Positions 1 to 6,984 are shown, counted from the first letter of the stretch. The stretch: DNA of 14,952 nucleotides from an uncultured Clostridium sp. (GCA_937902905.1 CALELW010000149.1:1-14952); one strand, 5' to 3'. Numbers and translations: made by a program. Notes: generated by a model not told the origin, from the sequence alone.

Positions 1-257
1 TGACCCATAGCAGAACACATAATAACCGTAGCATTTGCATCTGCTTCTTTAATCTTTTTCAGAGCCTGAATACCATCCATCTCCGGCATTGTGATATCCA
101 TCATTACAAGGTCCGGTTTTGTTTCATTGTATTTCTCGACAGCTTTGAGTCCATTTTCTGCTTCTCCTGCGACATCATATCCATTCTTTGTCAAAATATC
201 TTTGATCATGACTCTCATAAATGCTGCGTCATCACAAATTAATACACTCTTTGCCAT
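1..257 (-). CDS. cheY: CheY chemotaxis response regulator (3' end cut off by window edge)
   Basis: Single-domain receiver that, when phosphorylated by CheA, binds the flagellar switch and changes motor rotation. The first 85 codons are visible; the family is about 120 aa, so roughly the last 35 residues lie beyond position 1. Seen directly: acidic pocket D9-D10, phospho-acceptor D54 in the run MMDITMPEMDG, and S82 in CSAMGQ as the switch Ser/Thr. The conserved Lys falls outside the window. The text closely resembles Bacillus CheY as I know it (DDAAFMR, KNGY, AEAENG). ATG at 257 is preceded by GGAGG about 8 nt upstream. It lies 17 nt after fliY, whose product is the likely CheY-P phosphatase, and fits co-transcription with the switch genes. 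Confidence 0.96.
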   Translation of the reverse strand, partial: MAKSVLICDDAAFMRVMIKDILTKNGYDVAGEAENGLKAVEKYNETKPDLVMMDITMPEMDGIQALKKIKEADANATVIMCSAMG

Positions 258-274
258 TATAACTTTCCTCCATT

Positions 275-1474
275 TTATTCTTTAATAATCTCGGTCACAC
301 GTATACCGAAACTTTCTTCAATTACAACAACCTCGCCCTTGGCAACAAACTTTCCATTTACAAGAACATCAATTGGCTCCCCTGCCAACTTATCCAGTTC
401 AATGATTGTTCCCGGCGCAAAATCCAATATGTCTTTTATCGATTTGCTGGTTCTTCCAAGTTCCACGGTAACTTCCAACGGAACATCCATAATCAAATCA
501 ATATTTTCCGGTGCAATTCCGTCAAGCTGAGGTGCCTGAGCAAAATTTTGGAACTGTGCCGGCTGTATATTAATATCCTGTGGCGGAACAGCATACATTG
601 GCTGCTGTATTCCTGCCATAGGTTGTTGTTGTGGATTTGCAAAATTTTGTGGTGGTGCCTGCGGCTGTGGTGCCGGTGCTGCCGGTTGTGCCTGTGGCTG
701 CGGTGCCGGTTCTGCAGCAACTGCTTGGCTTGCAGGAGTGTTTTCAGCCGAATCACCACCTGTTTTACCAACAAACTGCTGATAAATCAATCTGGCAAAT
801 TCGATTGGATACAACTGCATAATCTCACTGTCAACCAAATCACCAATTTCCATTCGGAAAGAAACCTGTGCAAATAACTGTCCAGACAAATCGCCAAGGC
901 TAGCCTTATCCAATCCCTCTCCAAAATCAACTCTCGTAGCAGTCGGTGGACTAATATCCACCATCTCATTAATCATGGATGACATCGACGTAGCTGCCGA
1001 ACCCATCATCTGATTCATTGCTTCGCAAATAGCGCTCAAATGCAAGTCATTTAATTCGGTATCATCGACGTTGGTTCCATCGCCGCCCATCATAAGGTCG
1101 GTAATTACCTTTACATCTCTTTCTTTCAGTATTAATAAATTTTTACCTTGTAAGCCTGTCTTATAAGATATATAAATAAAAACAACCGGAGCCTCGCTCT
1201 GTGCAGATAATTCCTCTAGTGTTGTATAGGAAACAGTAGGAGTTGTAATATCAACCCGGTTATTAACCAAAATCGATAACGTCGTTGCCGCCGTTCCCAT
1301 ACTTATATTTGAAATTTCACCTAACGCATCCGATTCTTCCGGAGTCAGCTTCTCGGTATCCGAAATATCGCTTGATGTCTGTACGGTATCCGGTGCTGCT
1401 TCTTCTGAAGTGCTATCCGCATCCACATTACCTAATAACGCATTAATCTCTTCCTGCGATAACATTCCGTCCAT
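275..1474 (-). CDS. fliY: FliY: flagellar switch protein with CheC-like CheY-P phosphatase and FliN domain
   Basis: C-ring component of Gram-positive motors that also dephosphorylates CheY-P. 399 aa (Bacillus FliY is about 378). Order: N-terminal CheY-P docking peptide (residues 1-16, LSQEEINALL); CheC-like domain about 43-235 with two copies of the active-site pattern D/S-x3-E-x2-N-x22-P, namely D49/E53/N56/P79 and S147/E151/N154/P177, both intact; a Pro/Gln/Ala-rich linker about 245-315; and a C-terminal SpoA/FliN domain about 325-397 (DVPLEVTVELG, then GEPIDVLVNGK). No separate fliN is seen in the window, so this protein probably supplies the FliN function. The ATG at 1474 has a GGAG site 7 nt upstream and starts 4 nt after the fliM stop, implying coupling. 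The low-complexity linker is longer and more repetitive than I would expect. Confidence 0.96.
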   Translation of the reverse strand: MDGMLSQEEINALLGNVDADSTSEEAAPDTVQTSSDISDTEKLTPEESDALGEISNISMGTAATTLSILVNNRVDITTPTVSYTTLEELSAQSEAPVVFIYISYKTGLQGKNLLILKERDVKVITDLMMGGDGTNVDDTELNDLHLSAICEAMNQMMGSAATSMSSMINEMVDISPPTATRVDFGEGLDKASLGDLSGQLFAQVSFRMEIGDLVDSEIMQLYPIEFARLIYQQFVGKTGGDSAENTPASQAVAAEPAPQPQAQPAAPAPQPQAPPQNFANPQQQPMAGIQQPMYAVPPQDINIQPAQFQNFAQAPQLDGIAPENIDLIMDVPLEVTVELGRTSKSIKDILDFAPGTIIELDKLAGEPIDVLVNGKFVAKGEVVVIEESFGIRVTEIIKE

Positions 1475-1478
1475 TGCA

Positions 1479-2456
1479 CTACTCCTCTCTGTAAATTGAT
1501 TTTATTTTTACTGCATAGGAATCTTCATAAGCTCCCGGGATTGCAGAAAATTTCTTTATGTTGCCAACATAGATATCCAATTCATCTTCCAGCCTCGTGT
1601 TTACTTTTATAATATCCCCCGGCTGCAAATGAATGAAGTCATTCACCGATATCGCACTTCGTCCCATAATCGCACGAACTGGAATCTGAGCTCTCTGTAA
1701 CGATTCTTCCAGATAATCTCTATATGTACCGTCTCCGGTTGCCACAGAAGTAGAATACCAGTATTTTGTATTTACCTTATCAATTACCGGCTCCAACACC
1801 GCATATGGAATACATACATTCATCAAGCCTTCTACCTCACCAATCTTGATACTCATCGTAACAATTGATGTCATCTCATTTGGTGTAACAAACTGAGCAA
1901 ATTGTGAATTCGTTTCAATCCTCTCAAGCACCGGTTCCAGTACCTGAACAGTCTGCCACGGCTCCACCAAAAGGTTCGTACATACCACCATAACACGTTC
2001 AATAATCGTCAATTCAATTTCTGTAAACTCACGATTTTTCTCTAGCGGTTTTCCTCCACCGCCGAGCATTCGGTCGACAATAGCAAAACCAAGTTCTGTC
2101 GACATTTCCATAATGATGTTACCATCAAGCGGTGCAAAATTTACAACACCAAGGATAACCGGATTTGACAGAGAATTGGAAAACTCCTGATAGGTAACTG
2201 CTTCAGAATGCATTACTTCAACCTGCACATTCTTCCGAAGATATACCGGCAAATTTGTGGAAAGGAGTCTTGCATAATGCTCAAAAATAAATTCAAGTGT
2301 TCGCAAATGCTCTTTCGAGAACTTGGATGGTCTCGCAAAATCATAATCCTTAATCTGTCGATCATCAGTCTCACTCGCCTCATTCGGGTCAAATTCACCA
2401 CTATTAAGTGCCGATAACAAATTGTCTATCTCATTCTGCGACAAAACGTCACCCAT
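1479..2456 (-). CDS. fliM: FliM: flagellar motor switch protein
   Basis: C-ring protein that links FliG to FliN/FliY and receives CheY-P. 325 aa, close to Bacillus FliM (about 332). Residues 4-15 (VLSQNEIDNLL) form the CheY-P docking peptide. The middle CheC-like domain runs about 45-230 with the GGGG turn at 132-135 (RMLGGGGKPLEKNR). The C-terminal SpoA domain occupies about 245-322 (ESLQRAQIPVRAIMG, then LQPGDIIKV). The two CheC phosphatase motifs are not apparent here, as expected for FliM. ATG at 2456 is preceded by AGAGGTGAG (2462-2470). It follows fliL after an 83-nt gap, one of the widest in the block, which contains a promoter candidate. The stop is TAG. Confidence 0.97.
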   Translation of the reverse strand: MGDVLSQNEIDNLLSALNSGEFDPNEASETDDRQIKDYDFARPSKFSKEHLRTLEFIFEHYARLLSTNLPVYLRKNVQVEVMHSEAVTYQEFSNSLSNPVILGVVNFAPLDGNIIMEMSTELGFAIVDRMLGGGGKPLEKNREFTEIELTIIERVMVVCTNLLVEPWQTVQVLEPVLERIETNSQFAQFVTPNEMTSIVTMSIKIGEVEGLMNVCIPYAVLEPVIDKVNTKYWYSTSVATGDGTYRDYLEESLQRAQIPVRAIMGRSAISVNDFIHLQPGDIIKVNTRLEDELDIYVGNIKKFSAIPGAYEDSYAVKIKSIYREE

Positions 2457-2481
2457 TCGTTCTCACCTCTTTTCTCACACT

Positions 2482-2530
2482 GTTATTTATTATATCATAT
2501 TTACCTCATAAACTAAAGTCTTTTTTTCGT
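2482..2530 (-). promoter_or_regulatory. Candidate extended -10 sigma-A promoter upstream of fliM-fliY-cheY
   Basis: On the minus strand the fliL-fliM gap holds TATAAT (2489-2494) preceded by TG one base upstream (2496-2497), a perfect extended -10 (TGnTATAAT). No good -35 is present 16-18 nt upstream, which extended -10 promoters tolerate. An A7 tract (2521-2527) lies upstream and could act like an UP element. A start near 2482 would leave about a 26-nt leader holding the fliM ribosome site. The AT-rich gap makes chance matches more likely, so this is inference. Confidence 0.45.
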
Positions 2531-2539
2531 TTCTAACAA

Positions 2540-3055
2540 TTAAGCAATTAATGGGTCTTTTAGGGAAATCTCAACAACAGCCTTTGTATTATATTTTGCC
2601 TGAATCTTCTTTACAATTTCAGAGCGTACCTTTACCAAGTCTAATGTTGTTGCCGTATAACTGCCAAGTGTCTCTTTCACGATATCATCTACGTAAATAT
2701 CATTAGTCTGAATCGATTCGCTCACCTTTTTATAATCATCGGCTTTACTGTTAAAGGAAATCGTAAATCCGGCAAGCTGCGCATAATGATTGCTGTCATC
2801 GCCGGCATCCTTTTTCAGGTTAATATTTACTGCCGAATCATAAGTTTTTGTATAAGCCACCAAATCATCAATCGTATAATCCTGCTCTTCCGAATTCGGA
2901 TCATCGATATTTAAGTCAATCACAGACGCCACTTTATCAACCAGAGCAGCTGTCTTATTCGAGGCCGGCACCACCGAAAACACGAGCACGATGTTCAACA
3001 CAAGACTCACAATTGATACCGCCATAATAATAATGGTCAATATATTTTTCTTCAT
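2540..3055 (-). CDS. fliL: FliL: stator-associated flagellar basal body protein
   Basis: Single-pass membrane protein that assists stator function around the rotor. 171 aa from the ATG at 3055. One N-terminal membrane helix (about residues 5-29, LTIIIMAVSIVSLVLNIVL) is followed by an extracytoplasmic domain, with a final beta-strand segment AVVEISLKDPLIA. FliL proteins are weakly conserved and I identify it by size, topology and the motB-fliL-fliM context as much as by sequence. An ATG 15 nt further upstream (3070) abuts the motB stop, but the GGAGGG at 3063-3068 lies inside that extension at correct distance from the ATG at 3055, so the shorter start is chosen. Confidence 0.85.
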   Translation of the reverse strand: MKKNILTIIIMAVSIVSLVLNIVLVFSVVPASNKTAALVDKVASVIDLNIDDPNSEEQDYTIDDLVAYTKTYDSAVNINLKKDAGDDSNHYAQLAGFTISFNSKADDYKKVSESIQTNDIYVDDIVKETLGSYTATTLDLVKVRSEIVKKIQAKYNTKAVVEISLKDPLIA

Positions 3056-3062
3056 GAGAAAT

Positions 3063-3068
3063 CCCTCC
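3063..3068 (-). promoter_or_regulatory. Ribosome site GGAGGG deciding the fliL start
   Basis: GGAGGG sits 7 nt before the ATG at 3055 (MKKNIL). It falls within codons 2-3 of the alternative ATG at 3070, which has no site of its own. Confidence 0.85.
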
Positions 3069-3070
3069 AT

Positions 3071-3964
3071 TTACTTACTTGTATAAATCTTAATCTCAAC
3101 ACGTCTGTTTTGGGCGCGTCCTTTTCTTGTTCTGTTAGATGCCACCGGCTCATACTCGCCCATACCGGAAATTTCAATTTCCGTCTCTTTTGGTTTCATA
3201 TGCTTTTTATTCACCAGATATTCAAACACTGTGTTGGCACGAGCTGTCGAAAGCATCATGTTATTCTTGTATTTACCGGAAATCGGAACATTATCCGTAT
3301 GTCCTTCAATCTTAATCCTATGATCCGCATATCTTTTTAATATATCTCCGACTTTGCTCATCAAAGGCATCATATTTTTCTTGATTTCAATATCACCGGA
3401 TTCAAAAAGCAACGCACCATTTAATGAAATCTGAACAAACTGATACTTTTTATCCATATTAATATTAATCTGGTCTTCCACATTCTGATGTCCCGCATCC
3501 TGTGTCAGTTCATTATATAGTTTCTCTGCCTTTTCCTTTTGTTCCTGCTGCTGTTTTTTCAAAAATTCTTCTTCCGCTTTTGCTTTGTCATCTAGCGGTT
3601 TTTCTCCGGTTGACTGGTTTCCCTGCTCGGATTTGTTACCATCCTGCTTATCAACCTGCTCTTCTGATTTCTGATTATCTTCTCCTGAATTTTCGTATTC
3701 GTTAAAATATTCCGAAATCGAAACGAGCTGGTCAGTTCCACTTGAAACAAATGCACCTTCTCCAACAGCATCACCGCCGCCATCAAAGATATTAATCCGT
3801 TCCGTCATGGATGTTACTAACTGTTCGTACTTATCCGCATCGACAGTCGACATCGAAAACAAAAGGACGAAAAAACAAAGTAAAAGGTTCATTAGGTCGG
3901 CAAAGGTATTAATCCATCCGGCGCTGATGCCTTCCTGTTCTACCTTCTTTTTCTTTCGGGCCAT
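3071..3964 (-). CDS. motB: MotB/PomB-like stator protein
   Basis: Ion-channel and peptidoglycan-anchoring subunit of the flagellar stator. 297 aa. A basic N-terminus (MARKKKK) is followed by one membrane helix, about residues 17-38, with the ion-binding Asp at D23 in TFADLMNLLLCFFVLLFS. This resembles the sodium-type PomB signature more than classical proton MotB. A long hydrophilic linker (about 90-165) rich in Glu, Lys and Gln precedes the OmpA-like peptidoglycan-binding domain (about 180-295) with GHTDN at 221-225 and the typical NRRVEIKI end. The ATG shares its A with the motA stop (TAATG at 3962-3966), and the site AAGGTGGTGA lies in the motA tail, so the two subunits are translationally coupled. 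The motB symbol follows position; pomB or motS would suit if sodium use is shown. Confidence 0.93.
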   Translation of the reverse strand: MARKKKKVEQEGISAGWINTFADLMNLLLCFFVLLFSMSTVDADKYEQLVTSMTERINIFDGGGDAVGEGAFVSSGTDQLVSISEYFNEYENSGEDNQKSEEQVDKQDGNKSEQGNQSTGEKPLDDKAKAEEEFLKKQQQEQKEKAEKLYNELTQDAGHQNVEDQININMDKKYQFVQISLNGALLFESGDIEIKKNMMPLMSKVGDILKRYADHRIKIEGHTDNVPISGKYKNNMMLSTARANTVFEYLVNKKHMKPKETEIEISGMGEYEPVASNRTRKGRAQNRRVEIKIYTSK

Positions 3965-4779
3965 TAAGCGTCACCACCTTGTCCGCCACCTTTATTATCA
4001 CCGCCAAGGACTTCTTCTCTCTCACTAGGTGCAAGGAAGGATTTTAATTTTTCCTCAATCACACGAGGGTTTTCACCCGCCTGAATGGAAAGAATTCCTT
4101 CGCAGATAACTTCCTTCATCATAATTTCTTTCTGGTTCTTCGCACGCAGTTTTGTCGCAATCGGGATACTAATCCAGTTAGCAATCAATGAACCATATAA
4201 GGTTGTAACAAGCGCAACCGCCATATTCGGTCCAATCAAACTTGGGTCATCCAAAAGTTTCAACATGTTAATCAGACCAATCAGGGTACCAATCATTCCC
4301 CATGCAGGACCCATGGCTGCCAGATTGTCCCAGAAACTATAAATTTTACTGTGTCTCTGCTCAATACAATCAAGTTCCGTCTCCAAAATACTTGAAACCA
4401 ATTCCTGGTCCGTACCATCGACAATCAACATAATTCCCTTCTTCAGGAAATCATCGTCTATGTCACCGGCTGCTTCCTCTAACTGCAAAAGTCCCTCTTT
4501 ACGAGCCACGTTTGCCAAATCAATAATTTTATGTATCGTCTCTCCTTCGCTGGATTCCTGTACTTTGATTGTCAAAAGGAATGACTTTAAGCAATTCACA
4601 AGTTCTCCAATACTACCGGACATCGTCAACATACACATCAGACATCCGACAATAACAATCAAAAAAGATGGGTAATCCCAAAAGTTTCCTAATGCAGAAA
4701 ATCCTAAGTCACCGGAAACAATACCATATACTACGGCGCCCGCACATCCTACGAGCCCTATAATTGTAGCTATATCCAA
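3964..4779 (-). CDS. motA: MotA/PomA-like stator protein
   Basis: Four-helix inner-membrane subunit that forms the stator channel with MotB and pushes on FliG. 271 aa. Membrane helices are at about 3-22, 36-54, 157-176 and 184-206. The cytoplasmic loop between helices 2 and 3 carries VARKEG (R93) and the E/D-rich stretch expected to contact FliG. MGPAWGMIGTLIGL starts helix 3, and helix 4 has AVALVTTLYGSLIAN. The N-terminal MDIATIIGL and the TTLYG in helix 4 match sodium-type PomA/MotP better than proton MotA. The start is TTG at 4779, the only reasonable initiator, with AGGTGG 7 nt upstream overlapping the flbD stop. The tail (257-271) is glycine-rich. Confidence 0.94.
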   Translation of the reverse strand: MDIATIIGLVGCAGAVVYGIVSGDLGFSALGNFWDYPSFLIVIVGCLMCMLTMSGSIGELVNCLKSFLLTIKVQESSEGETIHKIIDLANVARKEGLLQLEEAAGDIDDDFLKKGIMLIVDGTDQELVSSILETELDCIEQRHSKIYSFWDNLAAMGPAWGMIGTLIGLINMLKLLDDPSLIGPNMAVALVTTLYGSLIANWISIPIATKLRAKNQKEIMMKEVICEGILSIQAGENPRVIEEKLKSFLAPSEREEVLGGDNKGGGQGGDA

Positions 4780-4786
4780 AATGCCA

Positions 4787-4792
4787 CCACCT
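4787..4792 (-). promoter_or_regulatory. Ribosome site for the motA TTG start
   Basis: AGGTGG lies 7 nt before TTG at 4779 and overlaps the flbD TAG stop (4791-4793). No ATG in this frame gives a plausible MotA N-terminus, so TTG is the start. Confidence 0.75.
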
Positions 4793-4979
4793 AACTGTTA
4801 CATGTTATTTCTTTCTCGTACAATTTTACTAGATTTTTCACTTCTTGTCTACTTTCTTTTACAATTATTTTTTTCCCCGTTGTTAAAGTTATCACCGTGT
4901 CCGGTGTTTCCTCTACCATTTCAATCAAATGGTTATTAATCGTAAGTAATGAACCATTCATTCTTGTCACATCAATCAT
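4791..4979 (-). CDS. flbD: FlbD/SwrD-family small flagellar protein
   Basis: 62 aa protein of the FlbD family (SwrD/YlzI in Bacillus), found between flgE and motA or fliL in many operons. In Bacillus SwrD increases motor power; that is family knowledge. Seen here: MIDVTRMNG start, hydrophobic centre, then EETPDTVITLTTGKKIIVKES, the diagnostic family core, and a charged helical tail. The ATG at 4979 is chosen because GGAGGG (4984-4989) precedes it and the family begins at this Met. A longer frame reaching TTG at 5042 would run through a stem-loop and lacks family similarity. Located directly before motA, matching a stator-related role. Confidence 0.9.
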   Translation of the reverse strand: MIDVTRMNGSLLTINNHLIEMVEETPDTVITLTTGKKIIVKESRQEVKNLVKLYEKEITCNS

Positions 4980-5011
4980 AAAACCCTCCTTACCTGCAAA
5001 AAGCACACTGC

Positions 5012-5038
5012 CCCACCCGCAAAGCTTATGCGGATGGG
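5012..5038 (-). other. GC-rich stem-loop in the flgE-flbD gap
   Basis: In the transcript, CCCATCCGCA pairs with TGCGGGTGGG: ten base pairs with a single G-U wobble and a 7-nt loop (TAAGCTT). It lies 17 nt after the flgE stop and 32 nt before the flbD start. There is no uridine run directly after it; a T5 tract begins 9 nt later. It is not a canonical terminator. It could be an mRNA 3'-end stabiliser for the hook gene, a partial attenuator, or a processing site. Confidence 0.6.
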
Positions 5039-5054
5039 TCAATATGCCTAATCA

Positions 5055-6506
5055 TTATCGTTTCAGATTAATGAGTTCCTCAAGCATTGTATCAGATGTA
5101 GTAATAACACGGGAGTTTGCCTGGAAACCACGCTGTGTTGTAATCATATTCGTAAACTCGGTTGCCAGATCAACATCAGACATCTCCAATGCTCCGACAG
5201 AGAATTTACCAACTTCTGAAATATCCACACCAATTCCATCAAAATCACCGGAGTTCAAAGTTGCTGCATACATACTGTTTCCAACCGCTTCCAAACCGGA
5301 TGGATTGGCAAATGTTGCTACGGCAATCTGTCCTAACAGTTTTTTGTCACCGTTACTGTATACACCGTAAATCATACCATCCGTCTGAATCGAGAAACCA
5401 TTTAAAGTTCCTGCCGCATTACCGGCTCCATCCCCGTTGTTATTGCTGTCACCACGGTTTGGTTTTACTTTACAGGTTTTATTGCTCGCATACATCGTCA
5501 AATCCGAGAAGTTAATATCCACACCACTGGTTGGATACGAATTTCCGGCATCACTTAAGTTTAAGTTCAGCACATTACCATCAGCACTGCTTACACTGGT
5601 AAATGCACCGGTCACCGGATTAAAGGTAAGCACCGGCCAGTCTGTGTCAGCAGGGAATGTAATATCGCCACTACTTGGGTCAACCGTGTAATTGGTACCG
5701 CCAAGGTCTAACTCGTTAAAGTTAATAACCTGCTCCGTAGTAACATAGTCACCGGTTGCTTCATCTTTCTTTTTCAGAATTGATTTACCGTCAGCACCCA
5801 GAATATCATGAAGACGGACACTGTAGGTATTCGGTGAATCTGCACTCGTCTGGATAATACTGAATTTTGCCGTACACAAGTTTCCTAAGTTATCATAAAA
5901 GCTGACCGCCATCGGATAACCGGCTCCATCTGCACTATAGGCAACTAATGGATCCTTCTGGTCTACGTTTCCGGAAAGGGAAACTTTCGTTGTTGCATTC
6001 GGGTCAGAATAAGCATTTTCGCCGCCCATCAGGTTCAAAGTAGATACCGTATCTTTACGGATTTCACCATTTTCATCGACACCCCATCCAAGAACAGAGG
6101 CACCGTTTGTCGTACAATACAAAGTACCATTTGCATCAATATCCAATGCACCGGATTTTGTAAAGTATGTATTTCCATTGCTTCTTACAATCAAAAAGGC
6201 ATCGCCGTTAATCATAAGGTCCATTCCGCGGTCGGTACGCTGTGTTGCTCCGGTACCACTTAAGTCCACACTGATTGCAGCTACGTTGGAACCAAGACCA
6301 ATCTGTACCGCATTTGTACCGGCTGTACCGGTTGTTGCGTTCGGACCGGATGCATTCTGTGTTGTCTGATAGAATACATCGGTAAAGTTTACCGTACTTC
6401 CACGGAAACCAACCGTATTTACGTTTGAAATGTTATTACCAATTACGTCCATCTTTGTCTGATGCACTTTCAATCCGGATACACCGGAATACAATGATCT
6501 CATCAT
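5055..6506 (-). CDS. flgE: FlgE: flagellar hook protein
   Basis: Polymerises into the hook, the universal joint outside the cell, exported by the type III system. 483 aa. The N-terminal rod/hook motif is at residues 23-36 (GNNISNVNTVGFRG), and the conserved C-terminal coiled region covers the last 42 residues (DLATEFTNMITTQRGFQANSRVITTSDTMLEEL). The centre (about 150-400) is variable and rich in Asn, Ser, Thr, Gly and Asp, as expected for surface-exposed hook domains. There is no signal peptide, as expected for this export route. Two adjacent ATGs (6506 and 6503) are possible; GGAGGG (6516-6521) is 9 nt from the first and 12 from the second. It follows a 92-nt gap, the widest in the block, that may hold its own promoter. 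Confidence 0.96.
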   Translation of the reverse strand: MMRSLYSGVSGLKVHQTKMDVIGNNISNVNTVGFRGSTVNFTDVFYQTTQNASGPNATTGTAGTNAVQIGLGSNVAAISVDLSGTGATQRTDRGMDLMINGDAFLIVRSNGNTYFTKSGALDIDANGTLYCTTNGASVLGWGVDENGEIRKDTVSTLNLMGGENAYSDPNATTKVSLSGNVDQKDPLVAYSADGAGYPMAVSFYDNLGNLCTAKFSIIQTSADSPNTYSVRLHDILGADGKSILKKKDEATGDYVTTEQVINFNELDLGGTNYTVDPSSGDITFPADTDWPVLTFNPVTGAFTSVSSADGNVLNLNLSDAGNSYPTSGVDINFSDLTMYASNKTCKVKPNRGDSNNNGDGAGNAAGTLNGFSIQTDGMIYGVYSNGDKKLLGQIAVATFANPSGLEAVGNSMYAATLNSGDFDGIGVDISEVGKFSVGALEMSDVDLATEFTNMITTQRGFQANSRVITTSDTMLEELINLKR

Positions 6507-6527
6507 AATGAATCACCCTCCAATTTT

Positions 6528-6556
6528 ACTATCGTTATGCTCTCTCTGTCAGTCAA
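6528..6556 (-). promoter_or_regulatory. Candidate sigma-A promoter upstream of flgE
   Basis: On the minus strand, TTGACT (6551-6556, 5 of 6 to consensus) and GATAGT (6528-6533, 4 of 6) are separated by exactly 17 nt. The predicted start near 6521 falls at the edge of the GGAGGG ribosome site, giving an unusually short leader, so the call is weak. Confidence 0.28.
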
Positions 6557-6562
6557 GAGCAT
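6537..6562 (-). other. Inverted repeat in the flgE leader
   Basis: ATGCTCT (6556-6562 on the minus strand) pairs with AGAGCAT (6537-6543) across a 12-nt loop. A neighbouring TATGCT/AGCATA pair (6584-6589 with 6565-6570) and the palindrome GCATGTATGC (6559-6568) share bases with it, so alternative folds are possible. No uridine run follows. The repeat also covers the -35 of the promoter candidate. Confidence 0.4.
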
Positions 6563-6598
6563 GTATGCTTCCTGTTAAGGGCCAGCATATATTTGTTT

Positions 6599-6961
6599 TT
6601 AGTTAATTATCGCTCCATCGATATTGGTAAATACGGCATTTTTTGTGTCGTTTACCGCAGTAATCACCAGATTATTCTTCACATTCACAATAAACGCAAG
6701 ATTGTCAACCATGACTAAGGACTCTTTCATTCCTTTTTCTTTCGCCTTGCAGGTTGCCTGTAACAGCCTTTCTTTCTGTTCCGCCGACATATCAATCTGT
6801 CTGGTTTCTAACCGCTTTGACGCATGTTTGGAAAATAAGACTTCATCAAACGATGCCTCATTTGTCTGCACAGACTGTTTTGTAACCTGTCTCTGTGAAT
6901 CTGTTGTCTGCATCCGGTGACGAATCTGTTCCATGGATGTAAAACCATTCGTTACATTCAT
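6599..6961 (-). CDS. Conserved flagellar operon protein, TIGR02530 family
   Basis: 120 aa cytosolic-looking protein with no membrane helix or signal. It matches the small family found between flgD and flgE in Firmicutes flagellar operons. Diagnostic stretches are FSKHASKRLETRQI (43-56), a basic helix with KAKEKG (72-77), and a strand-rich end SLVMVDNLAFIVNVKNNLVITA (81-102). Its precise function is, to my knowledge, not established; position suggests hook assembly. The start is ATG at 6961 because AAGGAGGT (6970-6977) lies 8 nt upstream; a GTG at 6982 would put that site inside the gene. It follows flgD by 23 nt. Confidence 0.85.
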   Translation of the reverse strand: MNVTNGFTSMEQIRHRMQTTDSQRQVTKQSVQTNEASFDEVLFSKHASKRLETRQIDMSAEQKERLLQATCKAKEKGMKESLVMVDNLAFIVNVKNNLVITAVNDTKNAVFTNIDGAIIN

Positions 6962-6969
6962 AGCACCCG

Positions 6970-6977
6970 ACCTCCTT
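6970..6977 (-). promoter_or_regulatory. Ribosome site AAGGAGGT deciding the TIGR02530 gene start
   Basis: A near-ideal anti-16S match, 8 nt before ATG at 6961. It lies inside the 7-codon extension to GTG at 6982. Confidence 0.85.
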
Positions 6978-6984
6978 GTCACAC

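Noticed and set aside
1626..1652. Plus-strand sigma-28-like sequence (CAAA, 15 nt, ACCGATAT) inside fliM
   Set aside because: It is antisense within a coding region, both boxes have a mismatch, and there is no plus-strand gene to drive. Chance is likelier, though an antisense RNA could be looked for in stranded RNA-seq.
5012..5038. Intrinsic terminator between flgE and flbD
   Set aside because: The stem is strong but no U-run follows directly, and co-oriented operon genes continue downstream. It is kept as an unassigned stem-loop instead.
4980..5042. TTGACC upstream of flbD as a -35 promoter box
   Set aside because: No -10-like sequence occurs 16-18 nt downstream; the bases overlap the stem-loop.
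4897..5370. Open frame on the plus strand spanning flbD and the end of flgE
   Set aside because: It crosses two well-supported minus-strand genes and the stem-loop, with no ribosome site or family similarity. It is a coding shadow.
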